From Zoogloea sp. (GTDB taxonomy: Bacteria > Pseudomonadota > Gammaproteobacteria > Burkholderiales > Rhodocyclaceae), in contig NZ_JAKLLN010000019.1 of NCBI RefSeq assembly GCF_023150065.1, positions 44,885 to 108,884 of the forward strand: a DNA stretch of 64,000 nucleotides. The letters run 5' to 3'. A program made the position numbers and the translations under genes. The notes beneath the pieces were generated by a model. It was not told the DNA's origin, did not search any database, and saw only the letters and a program-made list of their open reading frames with translations. Positions 1 through 8,498 of this stretch are shown piece by piece. Position 1 is the first letter of the stretch. Each line of letters opens with the position of its first letter.

Positions 1-30
1 CAACAACAATAATTCCAAGGGAGGGCCCCC

Positions 31-1407
31 ATGCCGCAGAGCTCACGACTGGCCAGCCAGACCTGGCAGATCCTTTCCGAAACCTGCTCCGACACCATCC
101 GCGACGCCGTCGCCCGCATCATCCAGCGTGACAAGGCCGACCTGGCCGCCGCCTTCTACACCTACATGCTTCAGGACGAAGGGGCCAAACCCTTCCTCTC
201 CGTCACCACGGTCGAAGCCCGCCTCAAGCCCGGCCTGCAGCGCTGGCTGGAGGTGCTCTTCCAGCACCGCAGCGTAGAGGAGCTGGCCGCCGCCCTGGCC
301 CTGCAGCGCCACGTAGGTGAAGTCCATGCCCGGGCCCAGATCCCCGTCAACCTGGTGGCCCGGGGCCTGCGCCTGCTCAAGCACGAGATCAACACCCGCC
401 TGCTCGACACGCCCCTCGACCGCACCGAGCTGGTCAATGCCGTGCTTTACGTGGACCGCCTCACCGACGTGGCCTTCGAAGAGATGAGCGCCGCCTTCAT
501 GCTGTCGTCCGAGCGCGGGGTGCGCACCGACGAGGCCTACCGCATGTTCGCCGCCGGGCGCGACCTGGCCCTGGAGCGGGAGAAGCAGTCGGTGGCCGTC
601 CTGGAATGGGAGGCCCGCTTCTACCGCATGCTGGCGGCCGGCTCGTCCTTCGACGACATCCCCAGCCTGAAGGACTCTGAGTTCGGCCTGTGGCTCTACC
701 ACAAGGCCCCGCTGCTCTTTGACGAAACCCGCGAGCTGCCCCTGATCGGCGAATGTGTCGAGCGCATCGACCAGTCCCTTTTTCCGCAGCTGGTGTTCGG
801 CCGCGACAAGGATCTGCACTCCGACACCAATCGTGCGCTGGCCAAGGCGGTGCTGGTGGAGGTGGACCAGATCAAGTTCCTTCTACGCTCCATGTTCGAC
901 CGCCTGGTGGACCTGGACGTGGGCCGGGACGTGCTCACCCAGCTCTTCAACCGGCGCTTCCTGCCCTCCATCCTGAAGCGCGAGATCAGCCTGTCGCGCC
1001 GCTCCGACAGCCAGTTCTGCGTTCTGATGCTCGACATCGACCACTTCAAGCGGGTCAACGATGAGCACGGCCACGATGCCGGCGACCGGGTGCTGCAGCA
1101 TGTGGCCGGGCAGCTCATGAACCAGGTGCGGGGCGGCGACTTCGTGTTTCGCTACGGTGGGGAGGAGTTCCTCGTGGTGCTGGCCGCCATCGACGAGGAG
1201 CAGGCCAGAAACGTCGCCGACAAGATCCGCCAGCGCATCGCCGAGATGGAGGTTCCCCTGGCCGCGAGCCAGAACCTGCGCGTGACCATCAGCATCGGCA
1301 TTGCCGTGAACGACGGGCACCCGGACTACCAACGCATCATCGAACGGGCCGACCGGGCCCTCTACGCAGCCAAGGAGACCGGGCGCAACCGGGTCGTCGC
1401 AGCCTGA
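31..1407 (+). CDS. Globin-coupled diguanylate cyclase (DosC-like)
   Basis: Predicted cytoplasmic O2-responsive enzyme that makes c-di-GMP from two GTP. Residues 1-170 form a globin-coupled sensor domain with the conserved segment HVGEVHARAQIP; His99 is the likely proximal haem ligand, at the position equivalent to His98 of E. coli DosC. A linker of about 120 residues follows. The GGDEF domain covers about 295-458 with an intact GGEEF active site near residue 377, and an RGGD product-inhibition I-site just before it. AGGGAGG at 18-24 serves as ribosome binding site for the ATG. At 458 aa the length is normal for DosC-type proteins. No phosphodiesterase partner is adjacent; an HD-GYP gene lies far downstream. 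Confidence 0.93.
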   Translation: MPQSSRLASQTWQILSETCSDTIRDAVARIIQRDKADLAAAFYTYMLQDEGAKPFLSVTTVEARLKPGLQRWLEVLFQHRSVEELAAALALQRHVGEVHARAQIPVNLVARGLRLLKHEINTRLLDTPLDRTELVNAVLYVDRLTDVAFEEMSAAFMLSSERGVRTDEAYRMFAAGRDLALEREKQSVAVLEWEARFYRMLAAGSSFDDIPSLKDSEFGLWLYHKAPLLFDETRELPLIGECVERIDQSLFPQLVFGRDKDLHSDTNRALAKAVLVEVDQIKFLLRSMFDRLVDLDVGRDVLTQLFNRRFLPSILKREISLSRRSDSQFCVLMLDIDHFKRVNDEHGHDAGDRVLQHVAGQLMNQVRGGDFVFRYGGEEFLVVLAAIDEEQARNVADKIRQRIAEMEVPLAASQNLRVTISIGIAVNDGHPDYQRIIERADRALYAAKETGRNRVVAA

Positions 1408-1499
1408 GCGACCCGGGCCCGATCGGGGGCTCGGCCCGGCGGGCCATCCCCGCTATCATTCCGGCCTCACCCCTTCAGGCCTGTGGGCCGGAAACCACC

Positions 1500-3428
1500 A
1501 TGACCAAAACCAGCGGCGCTCCGGCTACATCCCGGGCCGCGCCCCGCGTGCTGTCGCTCATCCCGCCGATGACGCAGCTCAACACGCCCTACCCGTCCAC
1601 CGCCTATCTCACCGGCTTTCTGCGCAGCCGGGGCGTGGACGCGGTACAGGACGACCTGGCCCTGCGGCTGGTCCTCACCCTGTTCTCGCCCACGGGGCTG
1701 GAAGCCCTGCGCGAGCGGGCCCGGGCGCTCCCTGGCAAGAAGCGCTCGGCCACCCTGCAGACCTTCGAGGCCGCCTTCGACCGCTACCGGGCCACCATCG
1801 CCCCGGCCATCGCCTTCCTGCAGGGGCGCGACCCGACCCTGGCCCACCGCATCGCCAGCCGCGCCTTTCTGCCCGAGGGGCCTCGCTTTGCCTCGCTGGA
1901 CGCCTACTACGACCCGGATGGCGGCGACCCGCTGGCCTGGGCCTTCGGCGCCCTGGGCGTGCAGGACAAGGCCCGCCACCTGGCCACCCTCTACCTCAAC
2001 GACCTGGCCGATGTGCTGCGCGAGGCCGGCGACCCGCGCTTCGAGTTCGTGCGCTACGCCGAATCCCTGGCCATGGCCCAGCCCAGCTTCGAGCCCCTGG
2101 CCACGGCCCTGGCGGCGCCCCCGACCCTGGTGGATGACACCCTCGAGGCCCTCACCCGCGAGGCCATCGCGCGCCATCAGCCCCAGGTGGTGCTGCTGTC
2201 GGTGCCCTTCCCCGGCTCGGTGTACGCCGCCTTCCGCATCGCCCAGACCCTCAAGGCCCACCACCCGGCCATCGTCACCGTGCTGGGCGGCGGCTTTGTG
2301 AACACCGAACTGCGTGAGCTCGCCGAGCCGCGGGTCTTCGACTACTTCGACTACATCACCCTGGACGACGGCGAGCGCCCCCTGCTGGCCCTGCTGGAGC
2401 ACCTGGCCGGCAAGCGCGGGCGCTCACGCCTGGTGCGCACCTATGTGCGCGAGGAGGGCCAGGTGCGCTACATCAACCTGGCCGAGCCCGACGTGCCCTT
2501 TGCCGAGGTCGGCACCCCCACCTGGGACGGCCTGCCCCTGGACGGCTACCTGTCCATCCTCGACATGCTCAACCCCATGCACCGCATGTGGTCGGACGGG
2601 CGCTGGAACAAGCTCACCGTGGCCCACGGCTGCTACTGGAAGAAATGCAGCTTCTGCGACGTAAGCCTCGACTACATCGGCCGCTACGACGCCGCCGGCG
2701 CCGACCTGCTGGTGGACCGCATCGAGGCCATCGTGGCCGAGACCGGCCAGACCGGATTTCACTTTGTGGACGAGGCCGCCCCGCCCAAGGTGCTCAAGGC
2801 CCTGGCTGACGAGCTGGCCCGGCGCAACCGGGCGATCTCGTGGTGGGGCAACATCCGCTTCGAGAAATCCTTCACCCCCGAGCTGTGCCAGCAGCTGGCC
2901 GACAGCGGCTGCATCGCCATCTCCGGCGGCCTGGAGGTGGCCTCGGACCGGCTGCTCAAGCTGATGAAAAAGGGCGTGTCGGTGGATCAGGTGGCGCGGG
3001 TCACCAAGGGCTTCAGCGACGCCGGCATCCTGGTGCATGCCTACCTGATGTACGGCTTCCCCACCCAGACCGTGCAGGACACCGTGGACGCGCTGGAATA
3101 CGTGCGCCAGCTCTTCGACGCGGGCTGCATCCAGTCGGGCTTCTTCCACCGCTTCGTGTGCACCGTGCACTCGCCGGTGGGCCAGAACCCCGACGAGTAC
3201 GGCGTCAAGCTCAAACCCCTGCCGCCGATCCGCTTCGCCAAGAACGACGTGGGCTTCATCGACCCCACCGGGGTGGACCACGACGCGCTGGGCGTGGCCC
3301 TCAACAAGGCGCTCTACAACTACATGCACGGCATCGGCCTGGACGAAGATGTGCGCAGCTGGTTCGATGTGCGGGTGCCCAAGGCCCGCGTGCCGAAGAA
3401 CTTCATCGGGCGGGCGCTGGGCTACTGA
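1500..3428 (+). CDS. B12-binding-domain radical SAM protein with variant CX4CX2C cluster motif
   Basis: Soluble 642-aa radical SAM protein. The N-terminal half contains a cobalamin-binding-like Rossmann segment (about residues 230-275, with GSVYAAFRIAQTL and LGGGF). The radical SAM core begins near residue 370. The cluster-binding cysteines read C378-YWKK-C383-SF-C386, so the spacing is CX4CX2C rather than the standard CX3CX2C. Later segments (GGLEVASDRLL, AYLMYGFPTQT) match the normal radical SAM barrel of B12-type proteins. The substrate cannot be deduced; neighbours are signalling genes and give no pathway clue. It lies 92 bp after the diguanylate cyclase and converges with the response regulator. 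Confidence 0.85.
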   Translation: MTKTSGAPATSRAAPRVLSLIPPMTQLNTPYPSTAYLTGFLRSRGVDAVQDDLALRLVLTLFSPTGLEALRERARALPGKKRSATLQTFEAAFDRYRATIAPAIAFLQGRDPTLAHRIASRAFLPEGPRFASLDAYYDPDGGDPLAWAFGALGVQDKARHLATLYLNDLADVLREAGDPRFEFVRYAESLAMAQPSFEPLATALAAPPTLVDDTLEALTREAIARHQPQVVLLSVPFPGSVYAAFRIAQTLKAHHPAIVTVLGGGFVNTELRELAEPRVFDYFDYITLDDGERPLLALLEHLAGKRGRSRLVRTYVREEGQVRYINLAEPDVPFAEVGTPTWDGLPLDGYLSILDMLNPMHRMWSDGRWNKLTVAHGCYWKKCSFCDVSLDYIGRYDAAGADLLVDRIEAIVAETGQTGFHFVDEAAPPKVLKALADELARRNRAISWWGNIRFEKSFTPELCQQLADSGCIAISGGLEVASDRLLKLMKKGVSVDQVARVTKGFSDAGILVHAYLMYGFPTQTVQDTVDALEYVRQLFDAGCIQSGFFHRFVCTVHSPVGQNPDEYGVKLKPLPPIRFAKNDVGFIDPTGVDHDALGVALNKALYNYMHGIGLDEDVRSWFDVRVPKARVPKNFIGRALGY

Positions 3429-3441
3429 GGCCCCGGCAGGC

Positions 3442-4068
3442 TCAGATCAGCTGGTTGGCGATGGCGTAGCGGGTCAGGTCGGCGTTGCTCTCCATCTCCA
3501 GCTTTTCCAGGATGCGGGCGCGGTAGGTGCTGATGGTGTTGGGGCTGAGCTCGAGCTGCTCGGCGATGCCGGCAATCGACTTGCCCCCCGCCAGCAGGCA
3601 CATCACCTGGTATTCCCGGTTGGAGAGTTTCTCGTGGGCGGCGCTGACCGACTGGTCGGCGGCACCCTGGGCAACCCGGTAGAGCAGCTCCGGGGAGAAA
3701 TGCTTGCGCCCCCGGGCCAGCTTGCGCAGGGCCTCGATGAGGGTTTCCGGCGGGCTCTCCTTGCTCACGTAGCCATCGGCTCCGGCCTTGATGCTGCGCA
3801 CCGCCAGGCTCTCCTCGGGCAGCATGCTGAGGATGAGCACCGGGGTGTGGCGATTGAAGCTGCGGAACTGCTTGGTCAGCTCGAGCCCGTTCTGGTCCGG
3901 CAGGTTGATGTCCAGCACCACCACGTCGTAGTGCTCGTTGCGCAGGTAGTCCAGGGCCTCGGCCGCAGTGCGGGCTTCGTGGCGGATCACGAAACCCTGG
4001 CCGGGCAGCAGCACCTGAGCCAGGCCCTGGCGGATGAGGGGGTGGTCATCCACGATCAGCAGGTTCAT
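3442..4068 (-). CDS. NarL/FixJ-type response regulator
   Basis: A 208-aa transcription regulator. The receiver domain (1-120) has the acidic pair D7-D8 and phospho-acceptor D53 in VVVLDINLP. A LuxR-type helix-turn-helix sits at 143-205 (LSNREYQVMCLLAGGKS, LSPNTISTYRARI). Its ATG overlaps the end of the upstream histidine kinase by 4 bp, so the two are a co-translated pair. Target genes are unknown. Confidence 0.93.
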   Translation of the reverse strand: MNLLIVDDHPLIRQGLAQVLLPGQGFVIRHEARTAAEALDYLRNEHYDVVVLDINLPDQNGLELTKQFRSFNRHTPVLILSMLPEESLAVRSIKAGADGYVSKESPPETLIEALRKLARGRKHFSPELLYRVAQGAADQSVSAAHEKLSNREYQVMCLLAGGKSIAGIAEQLELSPNTISTYRARILEKLEMESNADLTRYAIANQLI

Positions 4069-5951
4069 GCCCTTGTCCTCCCGCTGCCGGCGGCAAGGGG
4101 CACGCGCAGGGCCACGCAGGTGCCCTTGACCACGGGAGCTGTGCTGATGGTGAGCCCCCCGCCGATCTGGGCCGCGCGCTCCTTCATGCCGGTGAGGCCG
4201 AGGGTGTTGCCCACCAGGGCTTCACCGCGGATGCCTACCCCGTTGTCGGAGACCTGCAGGGTCAGGGCCGTGCCGTCCCAGTCCAGGGCCACCTCCACCG
4301 CGGTGGCCCGGGCATGCCGGGAGATGTTGGTCATGGCCTCCTGAAACAGGCGATAGATGTGGGTCTTGGCGCTCTCGGAGAGGGGAATGTCATCCGCCGG
4401 CACCGCACAACGGCACCGGATGCCCATGCGTTTGCGGAACTCCCCGGCCTCCCACTCGATGGCACCACCCAGCCCCAGGGTGTCGAGGATGCGCGGATGC
4501 AGCTCCTGGGAGATGCGCCGCACCGACAGCATGGCATCCTCGACAATGGCCTCCACCGCGTCGATCCGCTCGTGCATCCCGGTATTGCCGGCGCCCGCCA
4601 GGCGCCCGAGCTGGCGCAGGTTCATGCGGATCGCGGTGAGGGTCTGGCCAAGCTCGTCGTGGAGCTCCCGGGCGATGCGGGTCCGCTCCTCCTCCCGCAC
4701 CACTTCCATGTGGGCCACCAGAGCCTGGATCTGCGCATGGGACTGCTCGAGGCGACGGATCGCCTCGATGCGCTCGGTGGCATCCGAGAGATAGCCATGC
4801 CACAGCACGCTGCCATCGGCGCCGGCCTGGGGGATGGCATTGCCCTCGATCCAGCGCAGGCCGAGATGGGGGTGGTGGATACGGAACTGGCCGTGCCAGG
4901 GCTGCAGGGCCCGGGCCGAGGCGCGGATGTCATCGCCCACGGCGACGATGTCGTCGGGGTGGATCATGCGGACCAGGGGCGAGGCATCGACAACAAAGTC
5001 TTCCGCCGAGAACCCCAGCGCCTCGAGCTCCCGACCATCGATGTAGGGGAAGGAACAGGCCCCGTCGGGATGCATGCAGAAGGCGAAGATCGCACCCGGC
5101 ACCGTGGCCGCGATGCTCTTCAGCCGGTCGGCCAGATCGGCCTTGCGCCGCAGGGCCGCCTCCAGCGCCTGCTTCAGGGTCACATCGTTGCCGGCACTCA
5201 GGGTGCCGATGATCTGGCCATCCGCATCCTTCAGGTAGGCGTTGTGCCAGGCGATCAGACGGCGGGCGCCGTCCTGCGTGAGGATCTCGTTCTCGAAGTA
5301 CTCCACCGCCTCCAGGCGACCCTCCATGATCTGCCGGAACACCGGAAAGACCCGGGTCATGCCCTCGGGCTGGGGCAGACAGCTGGCAAACCACGAACAC
5401 CCGACAATCTCCGCAGCGGGCCGGCCCAGCACCCGGGCACCGCAACGGTTGATACTGTTCACCCGCCCGTCCCGGTCGAGGGACACGATGAGGGTCTCGA
5501 CGGTGTCGAGGGTCTGCTGCAGCAGTGCGCACTTGGCCTGCTGGGACAGCTCGGCCAGCTTGCGCGAGCTGATGTCCACGTGCATCAGCAACAGGCGCCC
5601 CGTTGCGGCGCCGAGGGGAACGGCCTGCAGCATGAACCACCGGGCCTGCTCCGCCGAGTGGCAGGGATACTCGAACTCGAAGCGGCCCTGCCGCCCCTCG
5701 AGCACGGCAAGCAAGCCCGCCAGCACCTCGTCGGCCCCCGCCCGCCCGCACACGTCGAAGTAATTCTGGCCGGCACACTCCTCAGTGGCCAGGGCGCCTC
5801 CGTTATTCCGCGAAAACTGGCGCCACGCCTGATTGACACAGACGATGCTGCCGTCGGACTCGATCAAGGCCACCGGATTCGGCAGGGCCTCCACAACCTG
5901 ATATCCGTCACATGTCACATCATGGCGCGGCGGGGTCGGGGCGCGCGGCAT
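4065..5951 (-). CDS. PAS-containing HisKA_3 sensor histidine kinase (NarX/DegS class)
   Basis: Cytoplasmic multi-PAS kinase of 628 aa from the ATG at 5951; a TTG at 5972 is an alternative start that adds seven residues. Three or four PAS/PAC units fill about residues 15-410. The HisKA_3 dimerisation domain carries ERTRIARELHDELGQTL with His431 as probable phospho-acceptor, followed by a HATPase_c domain (DNGVGIRG, TGMKERAAQIGG). No membrane segment is visible, so the signal is probably internal (redox or small ligand). It overlaps the NarL-type regulator by 4 bp and very likely phosphorylates it. Confidence 0.92.
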   Translation of the reverse strand: MPRAPTPPRHDVTCDGYQVVEALPNPVALIESDGSIVCVNQAWRQFSRNNGGALATEECAGQNYFDVCGRAGADEVLAGLLAVLEGRQGRFEFEYPCHSAEQARWFMLQAVPLGAATGRLLLMHVDISSRKLAELSQQAKCALLQQTLDTVETLIVSLDRDGRVNSINRCGARVLGRPAAEIVGCSWFASCLPQPEGMTRVFPVFRQIMEGRLEAVEYFENEILTQDGARRLIAWHNAYLKDADGQIIGTLSAGNDVTLKQALEAALRRKADLADRLKSIAATVPGAIFAFCMHPDGACSFPYIDGRELEALGFSAEDFVVDASPLVRMIHPDDIVAVGDDIRASARALQPWHGQFRIHHPHLGLRWIEGNAIPQAGADGSVLWHGYLSDATERIEAIRRLEQSHAQIQALVAHMEVVREEERTRIARELHDELGQTLTAIRMNLRQLGRLAGAGNTGMHERIDAVEAIVEDAMLSVRRISQELHPRILDTLGLGGAIEWEAGEFRKRMGIRCRCAVPADDIPLSESAKTHIYRLFQEAMTNISRHARATAVEVALDWDGTALTLQVSDNGVGIRGEALVGNTLGLTGMKERAAQIGGGLTISTAPVVKGTCVALRVPLAAGSGRTRA

Positions 5952-6473
5952 GGGGGCTGACGGGATGCTCAAAATACGTCCCTCTCTTCATCGAAAACGG
6001 CTCTGAGCCAGGGCTCGGCCGTCCTTTCATTGATCGCCGGCATTTACGCACAAAAACCCGCGAAAGCACTGAACTATTACAAGAAGGCCGAGATTTTAAT
6101 GTAGTCATTCAACTACATACCCTCAAGACTTCTTGATTCCACCAGGGCCCGATGTGCCCTAGCATGCCTCCCATCAGTGGGAACGGACTGGCCCTTCAAG
6201 GTAGGGCGGATGGCCGGCAGCATTACATGGGCAACAAAACCGGCAGGATCCGTGACAATTCCGGCCATATGCGTGGACCGGCAACGGCACTCCCGCCGGC
6301 CTGCATTTCCATTCCTCCGGCTTATTGAAAACAGAATAGACATACACACCTTTCTTATTCGTTTTCAATTCCAAAGAAGCCGCCTTGTTTATTCATCGTC
6401 ATGCCCACCGCCGCCAGAGCTCAATCCACGCGATCAATTGCGCCGACAGACAGGGGCACGGTCTGAATCTGAA
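5952..6473. other. Divergent intergenic region, AT-rich
   Basis: About 520 bp between two divergent kinase genes, lower in GC than its surroundings. It contains an inverted repeat ATGTAGT-N6-ACTACAT at 6099-6118, a possible operator. An open frame from 6177 runs into the hybrid kinase, but its first 99 codons have no recognisable domain, so I treat it as non-coding leader. Confidence 0.5.
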
Positions 6474-8498
6474 ATGCATGCCAGCGGGGATGCGCGCAGC
6501 CCATTTCCGGAGACCATAGGCATGGTCCGGGAAGAAGACTTTCCGGCGCTCATGCAGCAGCTGGCGGATCACGCTTCGGACTGGCTGTTCGTGCTCCGGC
6601 CCGACCACAGCTACGCCTTCTGTTCCGGGGCGTGCGCCCGGATCACCGGGTACACGCCTGATGAGATGGCGGCAGCCCCGACCCTGCTGCCGACCATCGT
6701 TCATCAACACGACCTGCCCCGCTACGAGGCCCACCGCCTGGCCCCGACCGCGGACGAGCTGGCGCTGCGCATCACCCATCGGGACGGCAGCCCACGCCGC
6801 GTCGGCCTGCGTGTCCGACCCCTGCCCGGCCCCGACGGTCAGCCCACCGGCCCCCTCCTCTGCGCCCTCCGCGACCTCACCGACCACCACGCCACCCGGG
6901 ACACCCTGCGGGCCCTGTCCCTGGCGGTCGAGCTGAGCCCGGCCAGCGTGATGATCGCCGACCGGGCCGGCCACATCGAATACGCCAACCCCGCCTTCTC
7001 CAAGGCCTCAGGCTACCGCCTCGAGGAGCTGATCGGACGCACCCCTCAGATCCTCAAGTCCGGGCTGACGCCCCAGGAGACCTATGCCGAGATCTGGGCC
7101 ACCCTGGCCCAGGGGCGCCACTGGCAGGGGGAGCTGCTGAACCGCCGCAAGGACGGCAGCCTCTTCCAGGAATCAGAGACCCTGGCCCCGCTGTGCGACG
7201 CTGACGGCATCCCCACCCACTACCTGGCCATCAAGGAAGACATCACCGGCAACGAGCGCCGCCTTGAAGAAATGGTGGCCGAACGGGCGACGCACATTGC
7301 CGAGCTGAACACCCGGCTGCAGGAGCGGGCCACCGCCGCCGAAGCCGCCAGCCAGGCCAAGAGCGCCTTCCTGGCCAACATGAGCCACGAAATCCGCACC
7401 CCGCTCAACGCCATCATCGGACTCGCCCGGGTACTCCTGCGGGACCAGGTCAGCCCGGGCCAGCAGGACCGGCTGGCCAAGATCGTCACCGCCGCCGACC
7501 ACCTCTCGTCGATCATCAGCGACATCCTGGACATCTCCAAGATCGAAGCACGCAAGATGCGCATCGAGAACGCCGACTTCGATGTGCAGACGCTGCTGGC
7601 CAGCCTGGTCACCCTGGTGGAGGAACGCATCGCGGGCAAGGGCCTGGGTTTCCGTCTGGCCGCCGACACGCTGCCCGCCGCCCTCCGGGGCGACGTCACG
7701 CGGCTGCGCCAGATCCTGCTCAACTACCTGGGCAACGCCATCAAGTTCACCGACCGGGGCGGGATCACCCTGGCCGCCCGGATCATCGCCGGGCGCACCG
7801 ACGATGTGCAGGTGCTTTTCGAGGTCATCGACACGGGCATCGGCATCGAGCCCGAGGCCCAGTCCCGCCTCTTCGAGGCCTTCGAGCAGCTGGACAGCAG
7901 CACCACCCGCAAATATGGCGGCACCGGGCTCGGCCTGGCCATCAACCGGCGCCTTGCCGCCATGATGGGTGGCGAGGTGGGCGTGGACAGCACGCCGGGC
8001 CGGGGCAGCCGTTTCTGGCTCACGCTCCCCCTGGGCAGGGCCAGCGCCACGCCCCGCGCCACCGCAGGCACCCCGGGCGAATCGGCCGAGGCCTGCCTGC
8101 GCCGCGAATTCGAGGGCGCCCGCATCCTGCTGGTGGATGACGAACCCATCAACACCGAAGTCGCCCGGGAACTGCTGCACGAAGCCCACCTGCAGGTCCA
8201 TGTGGCCGAAAACGGCGCCCTCGCCCTGGAGGCGCTGCACCGCGGCCGCTACGACGCAGTGCTGATGGACATGCAGATGCCGGTGATGGGCGGGCTGGAG
8301 GCCACGCGCCGGATCCGCCTGCTGCCGGGTGGCAGCGCCGTGCCCATCATCGCCATGACCGCCAACGCGTTTGCCGAAGATCGCCAGGCCTGCCTCGACG
8401 CCGGCATGAATGCCTTTCTCGGCAAACCGATCGACCCCGAACTGCTGTTCGCCACCCTGCTGGAGGCGCTCCGGACGGCAGCGCCGAGAACGCCCTAG
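6474..8498 (+). CDS. PAS hybrid sensor histidine kinase/response regulator
   Basis: Soluble hybrid kinase of 674 aa. Two PAS domains (about 25-135 and 140-265) precede a coiled coil, then HisKA with NMSHEIRTP (His305), HATPase_c (N-box NYLGNAIKF, DTGIGIEP, GTGLGLAI) and a C-terminal receiver domain with D599 in [11 protein letters not shown]. The frame is open from 6177, but similarity begins only after the ATG at 6474 (MHASGDARSP) or at the internal ATG at 6522. No Hpt domain is attached; the downstream phosphorelay partner is not in the neighbourhood. The gene overlaps the stop of the convergent Ser/Thr kinase by 4 bp. Confidence 0.9.
   Translation: MHASGDARSPFPETIGMVREEDFPALMQQLADHASDWLFVLRPDHSYAFCSGACARITGYTPDEMAAAPTLLPTIVHQHDLPRYEAHRLAPTADELALRITHRDGSPRRVGLRVRPLPGPDGQPTGPLLCALRDLTDHHATRDTLRALSLAVELSPASVMIADRAGHIEYANPAFSKASGYRLEELIGRTPQILKSGLTPQETYAEIWATLAQGRHWQGELLNRRKDGSLFQESETLAPLCDADGIPTHYLAIKEDITGNERRLEEMVAERATHIAELNTRLQERATAAEAASQAKSAFLANMSHEIRTPLNAIIGLARVLLRDQVSPGQQDRLAKIVTAADHLSSIISDILDISKIEARKMRIENADFDVQTLLASLVTLVEERIAGKGLGFRLAADTLPAALRGDVTRLRQILLNYLGNAIKFTDRGGITLAARIIAGRTDDVQVLFEVIDTGIGIEPEAQSRLFEAFEQLDSSTTRKYGGTGLGLAINRRLAAMMGGEVGVDSTPGRGSRFWLTLPLGRASATPRATAGTPGESAEACLRREFEGARILLVDDEPINTEVARELLHEAHLQVHVAENGALALEALHRGRYDAVLMDMQMPVMGGLEATRRIRLLPGGSAVPIIAMTANAFAEDRQACLDAGMNAFLGKPIDPELLFATLLEALRTAAPRTP

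Noticed and set aside
6177..6473. Upstream extension of the hybrid kinase
   Set aside because: Open but without domain similarity and AT-rich; the ATG at 6474 is nearer the PAS domain.
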